Below, piece by piece: positions 1 through 8,787 of a stretch of 22,671 nt of DNA. This DNA is from Chara braunii (Eukaryota; Streptophyta; Charophyceae; Charales; Characeae): assembly GCA_003427395.1 (NCBI GenBank), contig BFEA01000177.1:994511-1017181 (forward strand), in the 5' to 3' direction. The position numbers and the translations under genes are program-made. The notes beneath the pieces were generated by a model that ran no database searches, was not told the origin of the DNA, and saw only the letters and a list, made by a program, of their open reading frames with translations. Position 1 is the stretch's first letter, and each line of letters opens with the position of its first letter.

Positions 1-24
1 GAGAGAGAGAGAGAGAGAGAGAGA
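1..24. repeat. (GA)n microsatellite at window start
   Basis: Uninterrupted GA dinucleotides from the first base. The window is therefore cut inside a longer GA tract, like the one at its far end. Confidence 0.97.
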
Positions 25-796
25 AATGAAAGCGGTTGATTTCGGAATTTCATTGGCAACTCAGTCGAACAGCCAATGGAAGATGGAGAAAGTATGACCC
101 TTTATTGATGAACACTAACATTGCGCAAGAAACAGTTGAAGCGAAGGGAGAGAGAGAGGAAAAGAGAGAGACTGTGACCCTCGAGTGTAAGGCGGCTCGC
201 ATGATACTCGATAGAATGGGCCAAGGTCAAGAGAGTAGGCGGCAAACGCCATAGGGTTGACGACGTCCCAGGATAGGAGCGGATCCGCTTTCATCGATGT
301 CCCAGAAACGAACTCCTTCATCGGAGTCCGGGCTGAGAATGCCAGAGTGAGAGACGTAGGGCCTCGCTGCACCACTCAGTGGCACTCAACCAAACGCAAA
401 GAAGACAAGAACAAGACCAAGTGCAAAACCGATGTCGGGCGTCTCTTGCCCCGAATAGGCCGTCGCCACACGGTACAAGAAATGGAAAACGAAACGAGTG
501 CTTCTTCCAGCAGAGAACGGACAGGTTCATCCGTTTACTAAAAAAAAACGGAAAGCCCCCAATGCCGCCAATTGGCAGAACGCCCAGTTTCGAGCCGCAC
601 TGTGCGGCGGTGACGTGTGAGCTCACTTCTCAGTTCCCGCTCTCGAGTCCCCGCGCAGCGCGCATGGAGGGGCCGCGCCCTACCGTGCTTTACCCGTAGG
701 GCCTCGCCGGACCATTCACCAAATGCACAAAAGACAAAGGTTAGCTAAAAAAGAAAACAAAAAAAAACAAAAAAAAACACAAAGTTAGCTATGTAG
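25..796. other. No recognisable gene; two direct copies of a terminus-like repeat
   Basis: Short open frames exist on both strands, but none shows a family motif and they overlap each other. A repeated block begins GTAGGGCCTCGC at 357 and again at 697. Each copy is followed within about 20-30 bases by a CCAAA-GCA-AAAGA-type A-rich stretch, so the two copies are direct repeats 340 bases apart. The GGGCCTCGC start matches the ends of the TIR element at 3731-5333, so these may be solitary or broken element ends. The last part (740-790) is A-rich. Confidence 0.5.
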
Positions 797-1006
797 TCGT
801 GGCTGACAGAAGAATTTCAAGTACAGTGTACAACAAACACACAGCAAGTGGTGGACTGGAGGAAAAAGGTTATGTCCAGGGCGGAGCCGTGCCGTTCGAG
901 AGCAAGACTGTGGTTTTTGCGGGCATGGGCCAAAAACAATCGGTTGGCAGCCGTCTCGTCGACAACTGGGAAACTGGTTCTCTCCCCATGGTTGAAAGCT
1001 GCATAG
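797..1006 (+). pseudogene. LINE ORF2 C-terminal fragment
   Basis: An open frame of about 69 codons ends in TAG at 1004-1006. It carries the pattern V-V-D-W-R-K-K ... W-F-L-R-A-W-A ... L-V-L-S-P-W-L. The same pattern occurs at the end of the other LINE copies here: S-D-W ... H-W-F-R-Q-T-W ... L-K-L-S-E-W-L at about 3140-3258, and A-D-W-R-R-K ... K-W-F-K-E-T-W on the minus strand near 7310-7400. This is the segment after the zinc-binding RT domain. There is no start codon and everything upstream is missing, so it is a truncated remnant. A longer overlapping frame at 799-1035 is in the wrong frame for this pattern. Confidence 0.6.
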
Positions 1007-1542
1007 CTGAGGCCAAAGAAGACAGGAACATTTAAGGGGTTACAATGGGTAGTAAAGGCATCACATCTACTTAGCTTAAAGGGGCGGTACTGAGTGATAA
1101 TGATATAATGATAGTTAAGGGGGGGATCGAGGGGTAGACAGGGTCTTGTGGGGACACAGGCAGTTAGAATAGTTTAGGGGTTTTGGGACTGGGTTCAAGG
1201 CGATCCCAACCTGGTCACTCGGTGGTGTACTATGCCTTGGGTTATGGGAGGGGTAGGCCCCGAGGTCCGTTCTAGGACCAAAAAAAGGGGGCCGTAGTCC
1301 AAGAGTGGTCGTTCGTTGGGAGGTGTTTAGGGTCAGTCAGGATTGGCCTGATTGTCTGTATTCCGCCAGGTTGGTCTGGCTTTGTTTGTGGGTTTGCTTG
1401 CTAATTGGTTGAGTTGTGTCTTGCTCTGCCAGGTTGGTCTGGCTAAAACTCGTGTCATTTACCGGGTAGATTTGTGAGGACCCCGGCCTCATCAGTGTTT
1501 CGGCATTTAATAAACTATGTGTTGCCTTTAAAAAAAAAAAAA
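797..1542 (+). mobile_element. LINE 3' end (5'-truncated), with poly(A) tail
   Basis: A 5'-truncated non-LTR retrotransposon tail. The first about 210 bases encode the C-terminal end of a LINE ORF2 (see 797-1006). A 3' UTR of about 520 bases follows, containing two copies of a GCCAGGTTGGTCTGGCT motif at about 1367 and 1427. An AATAAA lies at 1509-1514 and the sequence ends in A(13) at 1530-1542. Shortly before the tail, the block CCGGGTAGA...TGTGAGGACCCCGG...CTCA (1463-1490) is shared with the LINE ending at 3658, which places both in one family. What is seen is the tail architecture and the shared block; the LINE assignment is inference from them. Confidence 0.75.
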
Positions 1543-1713
1543 CACAGAAAATTGTAGCCGTTCATCTTTCCATGTTCTGCCTGATGATAGGGCTCTTTTT
1601 TTTTTTTTTTTTTTTTTCGTTCAAAAAGTTCGGTATGTTCCGGGCACTCCGGCCCAGTACACACCGGTGTGAAAACGGGTCTGGAGAAAGTTCGTTAAAA
1701 GCCAGACTTGGAA

Positions 1714-1745
1714 CCAGCATCCCTAGCATTGACTCGGGTTGTTCG

Positions 1746-1784
<39 letters not shown>
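1714..1784 (+). mobile_element. Tail-only retroinsertion with 17-bp target duplication
   Basis: The 17-bp sequence AAAAGCCAGACTTGGAA occurs at 1697-1713 and again at 1781-1797. Between them lie only about 36 bases of unique sequence followed by an A-run (1750-1784). A target-site duplication of this size with a 3' A-run is the signature of target-primed reverse transcription by LINE machinery. The insert is almost all tail, so the source RNA cannot be named. It interrupts the LINE ORF2 remnant and is therefore younger than it. Confidence 0.85.
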
Positions 1785-1785
<1 letters not shown>

Positions 1786-1919
1786 CCAGACTTGGAAGAC
1801 TTCGCAATATTGAAATCAACTATGCTGCTCTCCGCTCAGCAATCCCACTTTACTGGATACAGATGCTTCCACCAAAAATGGAATATGGACAGGGGGCGTG
1901 GCTAGTGGACCAGGGGGAG

Positions 1920-1977
1920 GACCAGTCTTTCCTGAAAGTCATTGGGCCGACCAGTCTTTCCTGAAAGTCATTGGGCC
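1920..1977 (+). repeat. 29-bp perfect tandem duplication
   Basis: A 29-base unit beginning GACCAGTCTTTCCTGAAAGT is present twice without mismatch (1920-1948 and 1949-1977). Since 29 is not a multiple of 3, it shifts the LINE ORF2 frame. Leaving out one copy joins the two flanking open frames, so the duplication is a later mutation. Confidence 0.95.
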
Positions 1978-2392
1978 AGCTCTACCTCAAGGTATAAAGG
2001 TCCAAGTTTGGGAGAGAGAAGGCCGCCGTAACCCATCAGGACACTTGAAGAAAACCGGCGATAAGGTGATCCCCACAACGGTGGGGCTACCGGAATGCAG
2101 AGTATGGAGCAATACATCAGGCGATAAAACTTCAGCGGTGGTTATAGCTGAGGAGGTGGGGGTTCTACAAATAGAACCAATAATGTTTGGTTGGAAAGAG
2201 ACATCAAAAGTGGATGCTACCACCCCAGTTGCGGCGTACAAAACTAAGCTTGGAGTGCAGATTTTAAGATCAAGAGTGAAGAGACACCCGATAATTACAG
2301 TGGCAGACAGACTGGGGAAAGAACCTGGCTTTTGCCTAGGAAACCTTGACCTAGCAGGAATCTGTCAGGGACTGAAAAGGATGGTGTAACCA

Positions 2393-2698
2393 CCATTTCG
2401 TCAAAATGGACATTTTTTATTTTTTGAACGAAATTGAAACTGAGTTTTTTAGCCGAAAACTCGTCAAAAGGGTCCAGCGTTTTACAAACGCTGGACCCCC
2501 TGGCTGTACATGGACCTAGCTTGAGACCAGGCACCTCCAGGCAGTCCTGCCTGGAGGTGCCTGGTCTCAAGCTAGGTCCATGTACAGCCAGGGGTAAATG
2601 CTGGACCCTCAGGAACAGCAAATTTTGATGAGTTTTCAGCTAAAAACTCAGTTTCAATTTCGTTCAAAAAATAAAAAATGTCCATTTTGACGAAATGG
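2393..2698. mobile_element. 306-bp palindromic foldback element (MITE-like)
   Basis: The two halves are inverted copies of one another. The left end CCATTTCGTCAAAATGGACA (2393-2412) has its exact reverse complement ending at 2698. The outer arms of about 60 bases, including the A/T-rich TTTTTTATTTTTTGAACG stretch, match almost perfectly. An inner arm of about 40 bases (left CTGGCTGTACATGGACCTAG, 2501-2520) meets its mirror image at the centre, about 2547. No target duplication is obvious. No protein is encoded; the short frames through it are mirror images. It splits the LINE ORF2 remnant just before the zinc-binding domain. Confidence 0.9.
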
Positions 2699-3261
2699 CA
2701 GTTGTGTCTCAGAAACAAGCCAGTCTGGCTTGGCTCCAGCTCTTGATGGTAACCCCAGCGGCAGTCTGGCTATCCGCTAAGGGGATGGAAGTTGAAGAGC
2801 ATTGTGCACGCTGTGGGTGGGGTTGGGAATCAGCGAACCATGTTTGGCTGTTTTGCCCTCTCTCATTCAAGGTATGGGAATGGTGGAAAGAAAATTGGGA
2901 AGGGGCGGCGGCTAAAGAACTCCCCTGGACTCAGGAATGGATTCTGTTTGCTCACTCTCCCTCTGTGAATGATTTTTCCTCTGGTATAGCTTATGTAGCC
3001 TTGGCCTGCAGAGGGGCAGTCATGGAAGCAATCTGGAAAGCTCGGAATAGAGCCTTATTTAAGCTGGAACCAACACCTCTTCAGGAGCTGTTTGCTTCAG
3101 CAAAAGTTTTGGTTCGACAGATAATTAGATCGGACTGGTCCCCCCAAGGGAGCCATGCTTATAAGAACCGACACTGGTTCAGGCAAACATGGGGGAACGC
3201 TCCTGACTTGGTGTCCTTCTCGGAAGATGGAAATTTGAAACTCTCAGAGTGGCTGTCGTAG
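2699..3261 (+). pseudogene. LINE ORF2 C-terminus with zf-RVT zinc-binding domain
   Basis: About 187 codons, open to TAG at 3259-3261. The start has the zf-RVT layout: A-W-L-Q-L-L...P-A-A-V-W-L-S-A-K-G-M-E-V, then the metal-binding series C-A-R-C-G ... E-S-A-N-H-V-W-L-F-C-P and a W-E-W-W tail. This domain sits C-terminal to reverse transcriptase in plant LINE ORF2 proteins. Two other copies in this window (minus strand, near 6100 and 7750) show the same spacing of C, C, H and W residues. It has no start of its own: coding upstream is cut by the palindromic element. It is a fragment, not an expressed host gene. Confidence 0.8.
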
Positions 3262-3620
3262 GTAAGCACCTGTCAGGGAGCTGTAATGCGAGTAGGCCGG
3301 AATAGGCCGCAAAGGTTTTAACAGGTTAAATCCTTGTGTTTCCTATTCATTTGGAGAGAAAAGTGGTTGTGGTACTGTAGATTAAGCGGGAATTTGATAG
3401 TTAGGCGTTGGGTTGTTCTAGAGTTGGTTGTAAGCTAGATCATTCTAGACTGGATAAGTAATTTGGTCTGTCTCTTGGTTTTTGAAGGATTGGTTCGCGT
3501 CCCTCTTGCTGGTCCCGTGAAAAGCTTAAGCTGGGTAAGGCTCCCAGATTTCATGATCTCCGGGTAGACTGTGAGGACCCCGGGCTCAAAGAGTACTTTT
3601 TTTTTAATAAAGGTGAGCTA

Positions 3621-3661
<41 letters not shown>

Positions 3662-4182
3662 TCTGGCGTCCCTCACGTAAAGGCAAGTTCAAAATATGAT
3701 CCAGGCTCATGAGACCATGCATTACACTACGGGCCTCGCCACACCAATGTAGAAACATCACAAAGTTCGACATATGTCAGGAGATTTTCGACATTCCCTC
3801 TTTCGACATAAAACCCCTCTTTGCCACACCGCATGTCCAAGTGAAGAACTGACGAGTCGTATGCACACGAAAGAGACAAACTGGGGTGAAGATAGGACAA
3901 GCGTTGGTGCGCTCTCTTTTTCGACATTCGGGCAAGAATTCGACATCCCATCCGAGGACTGTTGAAAATGTGCGAGTTGCAGGCTGGGAAACGAGCCCTT
4001 CTCGACAGGAGGTGTCCACACCCTTTCCCTGACAGCTGAATTTTTTTTGCATCTCGGATTTCGACATGATGTGTGGCGAGGAGAAAATGTAGAAAATGCA
4101 GTTTTCAACATTGGTGTGGCGCCACATCAATGTCGAAAACTATTTTTTCTGACATTTTCTCCTCGCCGCACAGCATGTCGAA

Positions 4183-4567
4183 GGGCCTAGTTGCACTACT
4201 CGCCATCCGTCACGTTTCGTGGCGGATGCGTGGAGAGTGAAAAATATGAGAATTGTGTCGAACTCGAGGCCTGGTTGCACGTACTCGCCACTAGATTTCT
4301 TTTACGGAAAGGTTAAAAAATTTTGTCTCCCCGATGTCGACTCGTGAAGCCCTGCACTCTCCAGAAAGCTGTTTTGTGGCGAGGTCCGAAGACCACCCTC
4401 CACAAACCGCCGTGCAGAGGCGGGGAAACTGAATTCACTCTCCACAACTTGTGTCGACGGTGTGGCGAGCCGTCTGACACATTTTGCATTCGCCAAGTTT
4501 GGCGAGTAAGTGCAACCAGGCGCCTACTCGCCAAACTTGGCCTATGGCGAGTAGTGCAACTAGGCCC
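4183..4567. mobile_element. Nested TIR element 1 (385 bp, GAA target duplication)
   Basis: The ends GGGCCTAGTTGCACTACTCG (4183-4202) and its reverse complement (4548-4567) match perfectly. The flanks are GAA (4180-4182) and GAA (4568-4570), a 3-bp target duplication. Removing the element and one GAA restores the arm of the surrounding foldback. A second inner pair, GCCTGGTTGCAC-TACTCGCC near 4271 and its mirror near 4502-4522, suggests subterminal inverted repeats or a further nested copy. A 3-bp duplication is typical of PIF/Harbinger-type elements, although those usually choose TWA, so the superfamily is tentative. Confidence 0.88.
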
Positions 4568-4810
4568 GAAATCCGAGATGCAAAAAAAATTCAGGAGCTG
4601 TCAGGGAAAGGGTTTCGACACCTCCTCTCGAGACGGGCTCGTTTCCCAGCCTGCAACTTGAACATTTTTTCAACAGTCCTCCGATGGGATGTCGAATTCT
4701 TGCCCGAATGTAGGAAAAGAGAATGCACCAACGCTTGTCCTATCTTCACCCCAGTTTGTCTCTTTTGTGCATAGGACTCAGTTCTACACTTGGACATGCG
4801 GTGTGGCGAA

Positions 4811-5241
4811 GGGTCTCGCTCCATTACTTTTTCCCCCCCCCCCCCCCCCCCGGACACTCTCCGAATTTGGAGAGTTCGGCATCGCTGCACTTACTGTACA
4901 CTATAAACGTGCCAAATCCCTTGGATAGCTGTCCGATATCGGTCGGAGATTGCACTCTCTGTTGGTGTATAGTTCCCAGCCTGCAAAAGTCGTTACTTGG
5001 ATACTCCTCAAAGGAAACCACAGACCCGCTGCGTTTTTGTATGGTGAACCTCAAGTCTGGACGAACAAATTGCTGTCTTCTAGTGCTGTTAGGGTGTTGC
5101 GTAGTGAACTAAGGAACTGGAGACTTTGTATAGCAGATAGTAAGTGGAGCGACGCCGGGTTCTATACATTTTTTCGCGGTCTGACAGCTATACGGCAACT
5201 ATACGAAATTGTGTATAGCGGACAGTAGTGGAGCGAGACCC
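4811..5241. mobile_element. Nested TIR element 2 (431 bp, GAA target duplication)
   Basis: The left end GGGTCTCGCTCCATTACT (4811-4828) has its reverse complement at 5224-5241 with one mismatch. The flanks are GAA at 4808-4810 and GAA at 5242-5244. Leaving the element out restores the mirror-image arm of the surrounding foldback element. A C(18) run lies just inside the left end. A TATACAGTG/GTGTATAG-like motif recurs internally on both sides. No coding sequence is recognisable. Confidence 0.87.
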
Positions 5242-5336
5242 GAAGAGGGGTTTTCTGTCGAAAGAGGGAATGCCGAAAATCTCCTGACATATGTCGAATT
5301 TCGTGATGTTTCGACATTGGTGTGGCGAGGCCCTTA

Positions 5337-5745
5337 GGAGAAGACAGATCCCAAAGAACAACTAGCGTACGGTCACACGTTGTAGCACGTCACACGTTGT
5401 AGACGTGCACTCACAAGCAACAAACAGCAAAATCACAAATCCCAAAAAAAAAAAACAAAAAAAAAAACAGCAACGGAGCATAAAGCCAGCTCACGAAAAC
5501 AGCTCTCGAGTTATGCCCAAAGGCAAACCAGGGAGCCAGAGCCTAAAAGGCACCGCTAATCAACACACAACAGCAAGCCCAACGGAAAACACGTCACATG
5601 TCAAAGAAAGAATGAAGAAAATCTGAGTTCCGGTGGACAGCCGGAGGGCTGGCAATTTGTGGCAAACAGTAACCAGTCTGGAAAAGGAGACCCAGCACAT
5701 GGAGAAGCGCCTAAGAGCTTTGGCCGGAAAACCTTTGTGCTGTAG
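5337..5745 (+). other. A-rich stretch with possible LINE ORF1 N-terminal scrap
   Basis: GTCACACGTTGTAG occurs twice (5372-5385, 5389-5402). After an A-rich run, an ATG at 5513 opens a short basic, S/T/K-rich frame (M-P-K-G-K-P-G-S-Q-S...) that ends near 5626. Another frame nearby reads E-G-W-Q-F-V ... P-K-S-F-G-R-K-T up to about 5745. A basic N-terminus followed by a G-W-Q motif would fit a LINE ORF1 (gag-like) beginning, interrupted by a frameshift. The support is weak. The stretch abuts, in the opposite sense, a LINE ORF2 fragment that starts at 5746. Confidence 0.3.
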
Positions 5746-6699
5746 CTAAAGCATCCAATCTGTCAAAATTGCTTGTTTAATCCCATATTTGACTTCAGCT
5801 CGCACCATAAGCGGAGTAAGTCGTTCTGCCCGCCTAACAGCTGAGTTACGAAGAGTCCACAATGTCCACAATATAGCTCCCCTGAGTATTTCCTCAGCAC
5901 GACGCAGAGGAGATGAAGACGGGATTCCAGAAGTCGCAGAACCAAGCAGAATGAAATCATCCGTCCAATGCTCAGTTCGGAAAGGGATCGGAGCCGTAGT
6001 TCTCCACCATTGCCAGAGTTGACACGACAGGTCACAATGCAAACAAAAATGCTGCAGATCCTCAACCCTGGTCCCTGGACAAATGACACAGAGAGGGGAA
6101 GCTCTAGAAGTTCTTCGAGCGCACCAAGCAGCAACCGGTAAGGCTTGATGCGCGATCAACCACAAAAGGCCTGCTTGTTTCACTTCCTGTAGATCCATCA
6201 ACAACTTCCAATAGCCAGGCAAAGCTTGAGCCAGTCGGAGCACAGAATCATGAATCCATCCCGACGCCAGCCACAGCCAACGCTTGGCCACAAGCCAAGA
6301 AACATCGCAAGATGGGCAGGACACCAAGTAACCGAGCTTAGCCGAAAACCGGAAGAGCGGCACGTGCTCCCGACGCCGGAGCGGATGGACCCACTTTCAA
6401 TCCCGATGATCAACAGGCAGCTGATACGAAGGAACTGCCAAAGCAAAAGGACAAGGCCGATCTGGCCGATCAGGGTATTCCAAAACACACACAGGCACAA
6501 GATCCTTGATCGGTGACACAGGTAGGGAGACAGACATTAAGCACAGCGGCGTCCCCAAGGACCAAGGCGCATGCGGGGCTTCCCAACAAGAAACAGTCGG
6601 ATGAAGGGGATCGACAACCGATTCACTTTCCAAAGACACAACGGGTTTGGATCCGCTGCCAGTTTGTACCAAGCTCCGACTACAAGTCAACAAATACAA
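5746..6699 (-). pseudogene. LINE ORF2 C-terminal half with zf-RVT domain (one in-frame stop)
   Basis: On the minus strand one frame runs 6699 to 5746 with a single TGA at about 6394-6396, in a position where W (TGG) would fit the following K-W-V. The first part includes V-S-L-P-V-S-P-I-K-D and A-V-P-S-Y-Q-L-P-V-D-H-R-D. The second carries the zf-RVT pattern G-L-L-W-L-I...C-V-I-C-P-G ... D-L-Q-H-F-C-L-H-C ... L-W-Q-W-W, and ends I-K-Q-A-I-L-T-D-W. Another minus frame at about 6745-6855 (V-A-D-I-W-D-V-E-H-A-H-W) may be the shifted upstream part, so the element probably reaches to about 6877. The C-terminal tail, 3' UTR and poly(A) are missing at 5746. Confidence 0.7.
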
Positions 6700-6877
6700 T
6701 ACCAGCTCTCAAAACATCCACCCAATGTTGGGGGACAGCTCATCGAAGCATTGCAAGGTGGGCGTGCTGATGCCGCAGGCCCGTCAACCGTGGCTGCAAG
6801 TTTTGGGATGATTTCCAATGGGCATGCTCAACATCCCAAATATCAGCAACGGTAGCCCTTCTGGACATCCGTCAACA

Positions 6878-8421
6878 TTTTTTTCCCCTTTTTTTTTTCT
6901 TTTTTTTCTTTTTTTGGGAAAAATCAAGGAATTCCTCACAAACAACCCGGAGAGACACAGAACAAGGCCTGGGACCATTACCCAGAATTGGTTAGTGGGG
7001 ACGTAAGCCCCAACAACTGCACGAAGGCCACAAGGTTTCAACTACCACTCACTTCTGCTACCTACTCTCTAGACGAACCTACCCCCTGCCTACCACCTGT
7101 CAGTGACCCCTTGTATGATGACCTAGCCTAGACTAATTAGCCTCTCAGGCCGCCTACACCGCGGATGGAATCTATTGCGATTCCTGTGTGAAGTGACACT
7201 CTCCAGCCCCCCTCATCTCTGCAGCCTCCTACTATGGAATCCAACCGAGCGCCTTGGTAATTCTAACTACTTAGCCATTCCGAGAGCTTCACCCTCTCAC
7301 CATTGCCCTCTTATCCTGGCAACTTCATCATTGATCGCCCATGTTTCTTTGAACCACTTCAGCCCTGTTCCTCTCCCTCTTCCCTTTGATACTTTCCTCC
7401 TCCAATCCGCCAGGATGATCCTGTGTACCATAGCCTTGAAGGTGGCTTTGATCTCTGGATCCGGCATGATTTTCCTTTCAAATATCGTTCTGTTTCCTTC
7501 TGTCCAGATGATCGAAAACCCGATAGCCCTCAGGGTTTGTGCTACATACCCCCACCCTTTCCGCAGATGGAGGGTTTCTGGCTGGCACAATTCCCAGCAA
7601 TATCCATTCCCTGTTCCAGTCCAACGCATCCCCGGAGATTTCCTTCCAATGGACAACCCACTATTTCCATATTCTGGTGGATGCAGGGAAGTCCCACCAG
7701 ATATGGATTGTTGATTCGAACATCCACAGACATCTTTTGCACCGATCATCGACCTCGAGTCCTTTCGACAGTAGCCAGACAGCAGATGGAGTGGCTAGCA
7801 GTGAAGCTAGCCACAGGACCGCTGTTGTTCTCTGGTTGGGTGCGTTGGATAGTTGAGCCCAGCATCTCTTCAATGCCGACACCACCTTCTCGTCGTCAGT
7901 CCCGGTGATCTGAGACCATCTTGCTGTCGCCAATGTTAATGGGGTTCGGTCCTTGCTTTGCACATCATACCTGACCTTCAGGTCATACTCTGCGAAATTC
8001 AGGTTGTTGCCTTGTTTTCCACGACCTCTCCAGGCCCACTGTTTCGGGTCTGCCCTGGGTTATGACACCGGAGTTCCTGTGTTCCATAATTCCACCGGAA
8101 TTTCCCCATTCTCTTCCACCGTCTCCTTTACCCGAATCTCTGTTATTGGTCCTGTCGATAATGTTACTCGCACATCCTTCTCCTCCACTTCCTCCAGCAT
8201 GTACTCTGAATCTTGCTGCAGCCTCCAATGCCTCCATTGCTGGAAGGTTCTGTCTCCATCTACTCGTAATTCTACCAGCTTCATGAAACTTTTTTCCACC
8301 TCTTCTGTCTGGATAGTGTACCAAGTGCCCAGCGGATTCACCCCTTCTGGGGTTAGCAATATATGCCATTCCTCCGGGACTGCCCTGATAATAGCCTGGA
8401 GTTTCTCTTCCACACCCCAAC
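6878..8421 (-). mobile_element. LINE 3' half, minus strand, with A-rich tail
   Basis: Read on the minus strand: ORF2 coding from 8413 to 7297, a non-coding 3' region (7296 to about 6917), and an A-rich tail (plus-strand T-rich run 6878-6916, interrupted by C and CCCC). It ends against sequence that resembles the neighbouring LINE remnant, so it probably inserted into that copy. At its 5' side it stops exactly where the palindromic element begins (8422). The two zf-RVT LINE remnants at 5746-6877 and 6878-8421 lie in tandem, in the same direction. Confidence 0.75.
7297..8413 (-). pseudogene. LINE ORF2 C-terminal portion with zf-RVT domain (stops and frameshift)
   Basis: One minus-strand frame runs 8413 to about 7660: E-E-W-H-I-L-L-T-P-E-G-V-N-P-L-G-T-W-Y, an acidic E-E-V-E-E-K region, a TAA at about 8060, then W-S-Q-I-T-G and the zf-RVT pattern L-W-L-A-S-L-L-A-T-P-S-A-V-W-L-L-S-K-G-L, C-K-R-C, E-S-T-I-H-I-W. 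A further stop follows I-W-K near 7660. The same frame continues W-V-V-H-W-K-E ... E-W-I-L-L, then a frameshift leads to G-Y-V-A-Q-T ... I-I-L-A-D-W-R-R-K ... K-W-F-K-E-T-W, ending at 7297. The order matches the LINE at 2699-3261 segment by segment. It has at least two stops and one frameshift, so it is dead. Confidence 0.75.
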
Positions 8422-8522
8422 AGCTCCCTCTGCTGTTGTACTACACTGGTAGTTCATCAGATGACGATGAGTCTGATTCCAAAAATGAAGCGCTGGCTGC
8501 GAAGCGCCAAAGAACATCAAGC

Positions 8523-8577
<55 letters not shown>

Positions 8578-8787
8578 TTGGTCAGATATCTGTGTAAGAA
8601 GTACTAAGAACAGATCTGAGATCTGGTTAGGACCAGATCTAAGACGGGATCTCAGATCTGACCAAAATCTTCTCTCTCTCTCTCTCTCTATAGTTTCTTT
8701 GGCACTTTGCAGCCAGCGCTTCATTTTTGGAATCAGACTCATCCTCATCCAATGAACTACCAGTGTAGTACAACAGCAGAGGGAGCT
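8422..8787. mobile_element. 366-bp palindrome with GA/CT arms and partly coding-like ends
   Basis: The left arm (8422-8523) and right arm (8689-8787) are inverted copies, about 95% alike by eye. Both begin AGCTCCCTCTGCTGTTGTAC when read inward. Inside each arm lies a GA tract (left, 8524-8573) or CT tract (right, about 8671-8688), and then a second inverted pair starting GAAGATTTTGGTCAGAT. The centre holds AGATCTGAGATCTGG-type short palindromes. Each outer arm translates inward to an acidic stretch containing Y-Y-T-G-S-S, D-E-S-D-S-K-N-E-A-L-A-A-K. This suggests the palindrome arose by inverted duplication of a piece of coding sequence. No target duplication was found. Confidence 0.88.

Larger units (their letters stand above)
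1687..2389 (+). pseudogene. LINE ORF2, segment before the zinc-binding domain (broken)
   Basis: With the short insertion (1714-1784) and one copy of a 29-bp duplication left out, a continuous reading passes through L-G-R-L-R-N-I-E-I-N-Y and I-P-L-Y-W-I-Q-M-L-P-P into F-L-K-V-I-G-P-A-L-P-Q. This resembles the region between the polymerase domain and the zinc-binding domain of LINE ORF2 proteins. The unduplicated part stays open to a TAA at 2387-2389, immediately before the palindromic element at 2393. The reading resumes as the zinc-binding domain at 2699. The family assignment rests mainly on what lies downstream. Confidence 0.55.
1543..3658 (+). mobile_element. LINE 3' half with nested insertions, AATAAA and A(35) tail
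   Basis: A non-LTR retrotransposon remnant: ORF2 C-terminal coding sequence from at least about 1690 to 3261, a 3' UTR (3262-3623), AATAAA at 3606-3611, and a poly(A) tail at 3624-3658. The pre-tail block CCGGGTAGACTGTGAGGACC (3560-3579) matches the LINE ending at 1542. The copy is broken by three later events: a tail-only retroinsertion at 1714-1784, a 29-bp tandem duplication at 1920-1977, and a palindromic element at 2393-2698. The left boundary is uncertain; 1543-1690 includes a T(23) run at about 1595-1617. Confidence 0.8.
3731..5333. mobile_element. Large foldback TIR element (host of two nested elements)
   Basis: The left end GGGCCTCGCCACACCAATGT (3731-3750) has its reverse complement at the right end, 5314-5333, with one mismatch. 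The inverted match continues inward along nearly the whole element: CGACAT-rich arms, and a central palindrome around TGGTGTGGCGCCACATCAA (4112-4130). Without the two nested elements and their 3-bp duplications the original is about 780 bp. It has no coding capacity: CGACAT/ATGTCG repeats run through both arms and the short frames are mirror copies. Flanking triplets TAC (left) and TTA (right) do not match, so its own target duplication is lost or unclear. Related termini occur elsewhere in the window. Confidence 0.85.

Noticed and set aside
799-1035. A separate 78-codon gene
   Set aside because: The overlapping frame ending at 1006 carries the LINE ORF2 C-terminal pattern; this longer frame does not.
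1463-1500. Second hammerhead (minus-strand CTGATGAGG at about 1486-1494)
   Set aside because: No GAAA follows a stem II at the right position.
7175-8525. Plus-strand open frames over 7175-7714, 7423-7908 and 7953-8525
   Set aside because: They are antisense shadows of the LINE ORF2 remnant; only the last 25 or so codons of the third enter the palindrome arm.
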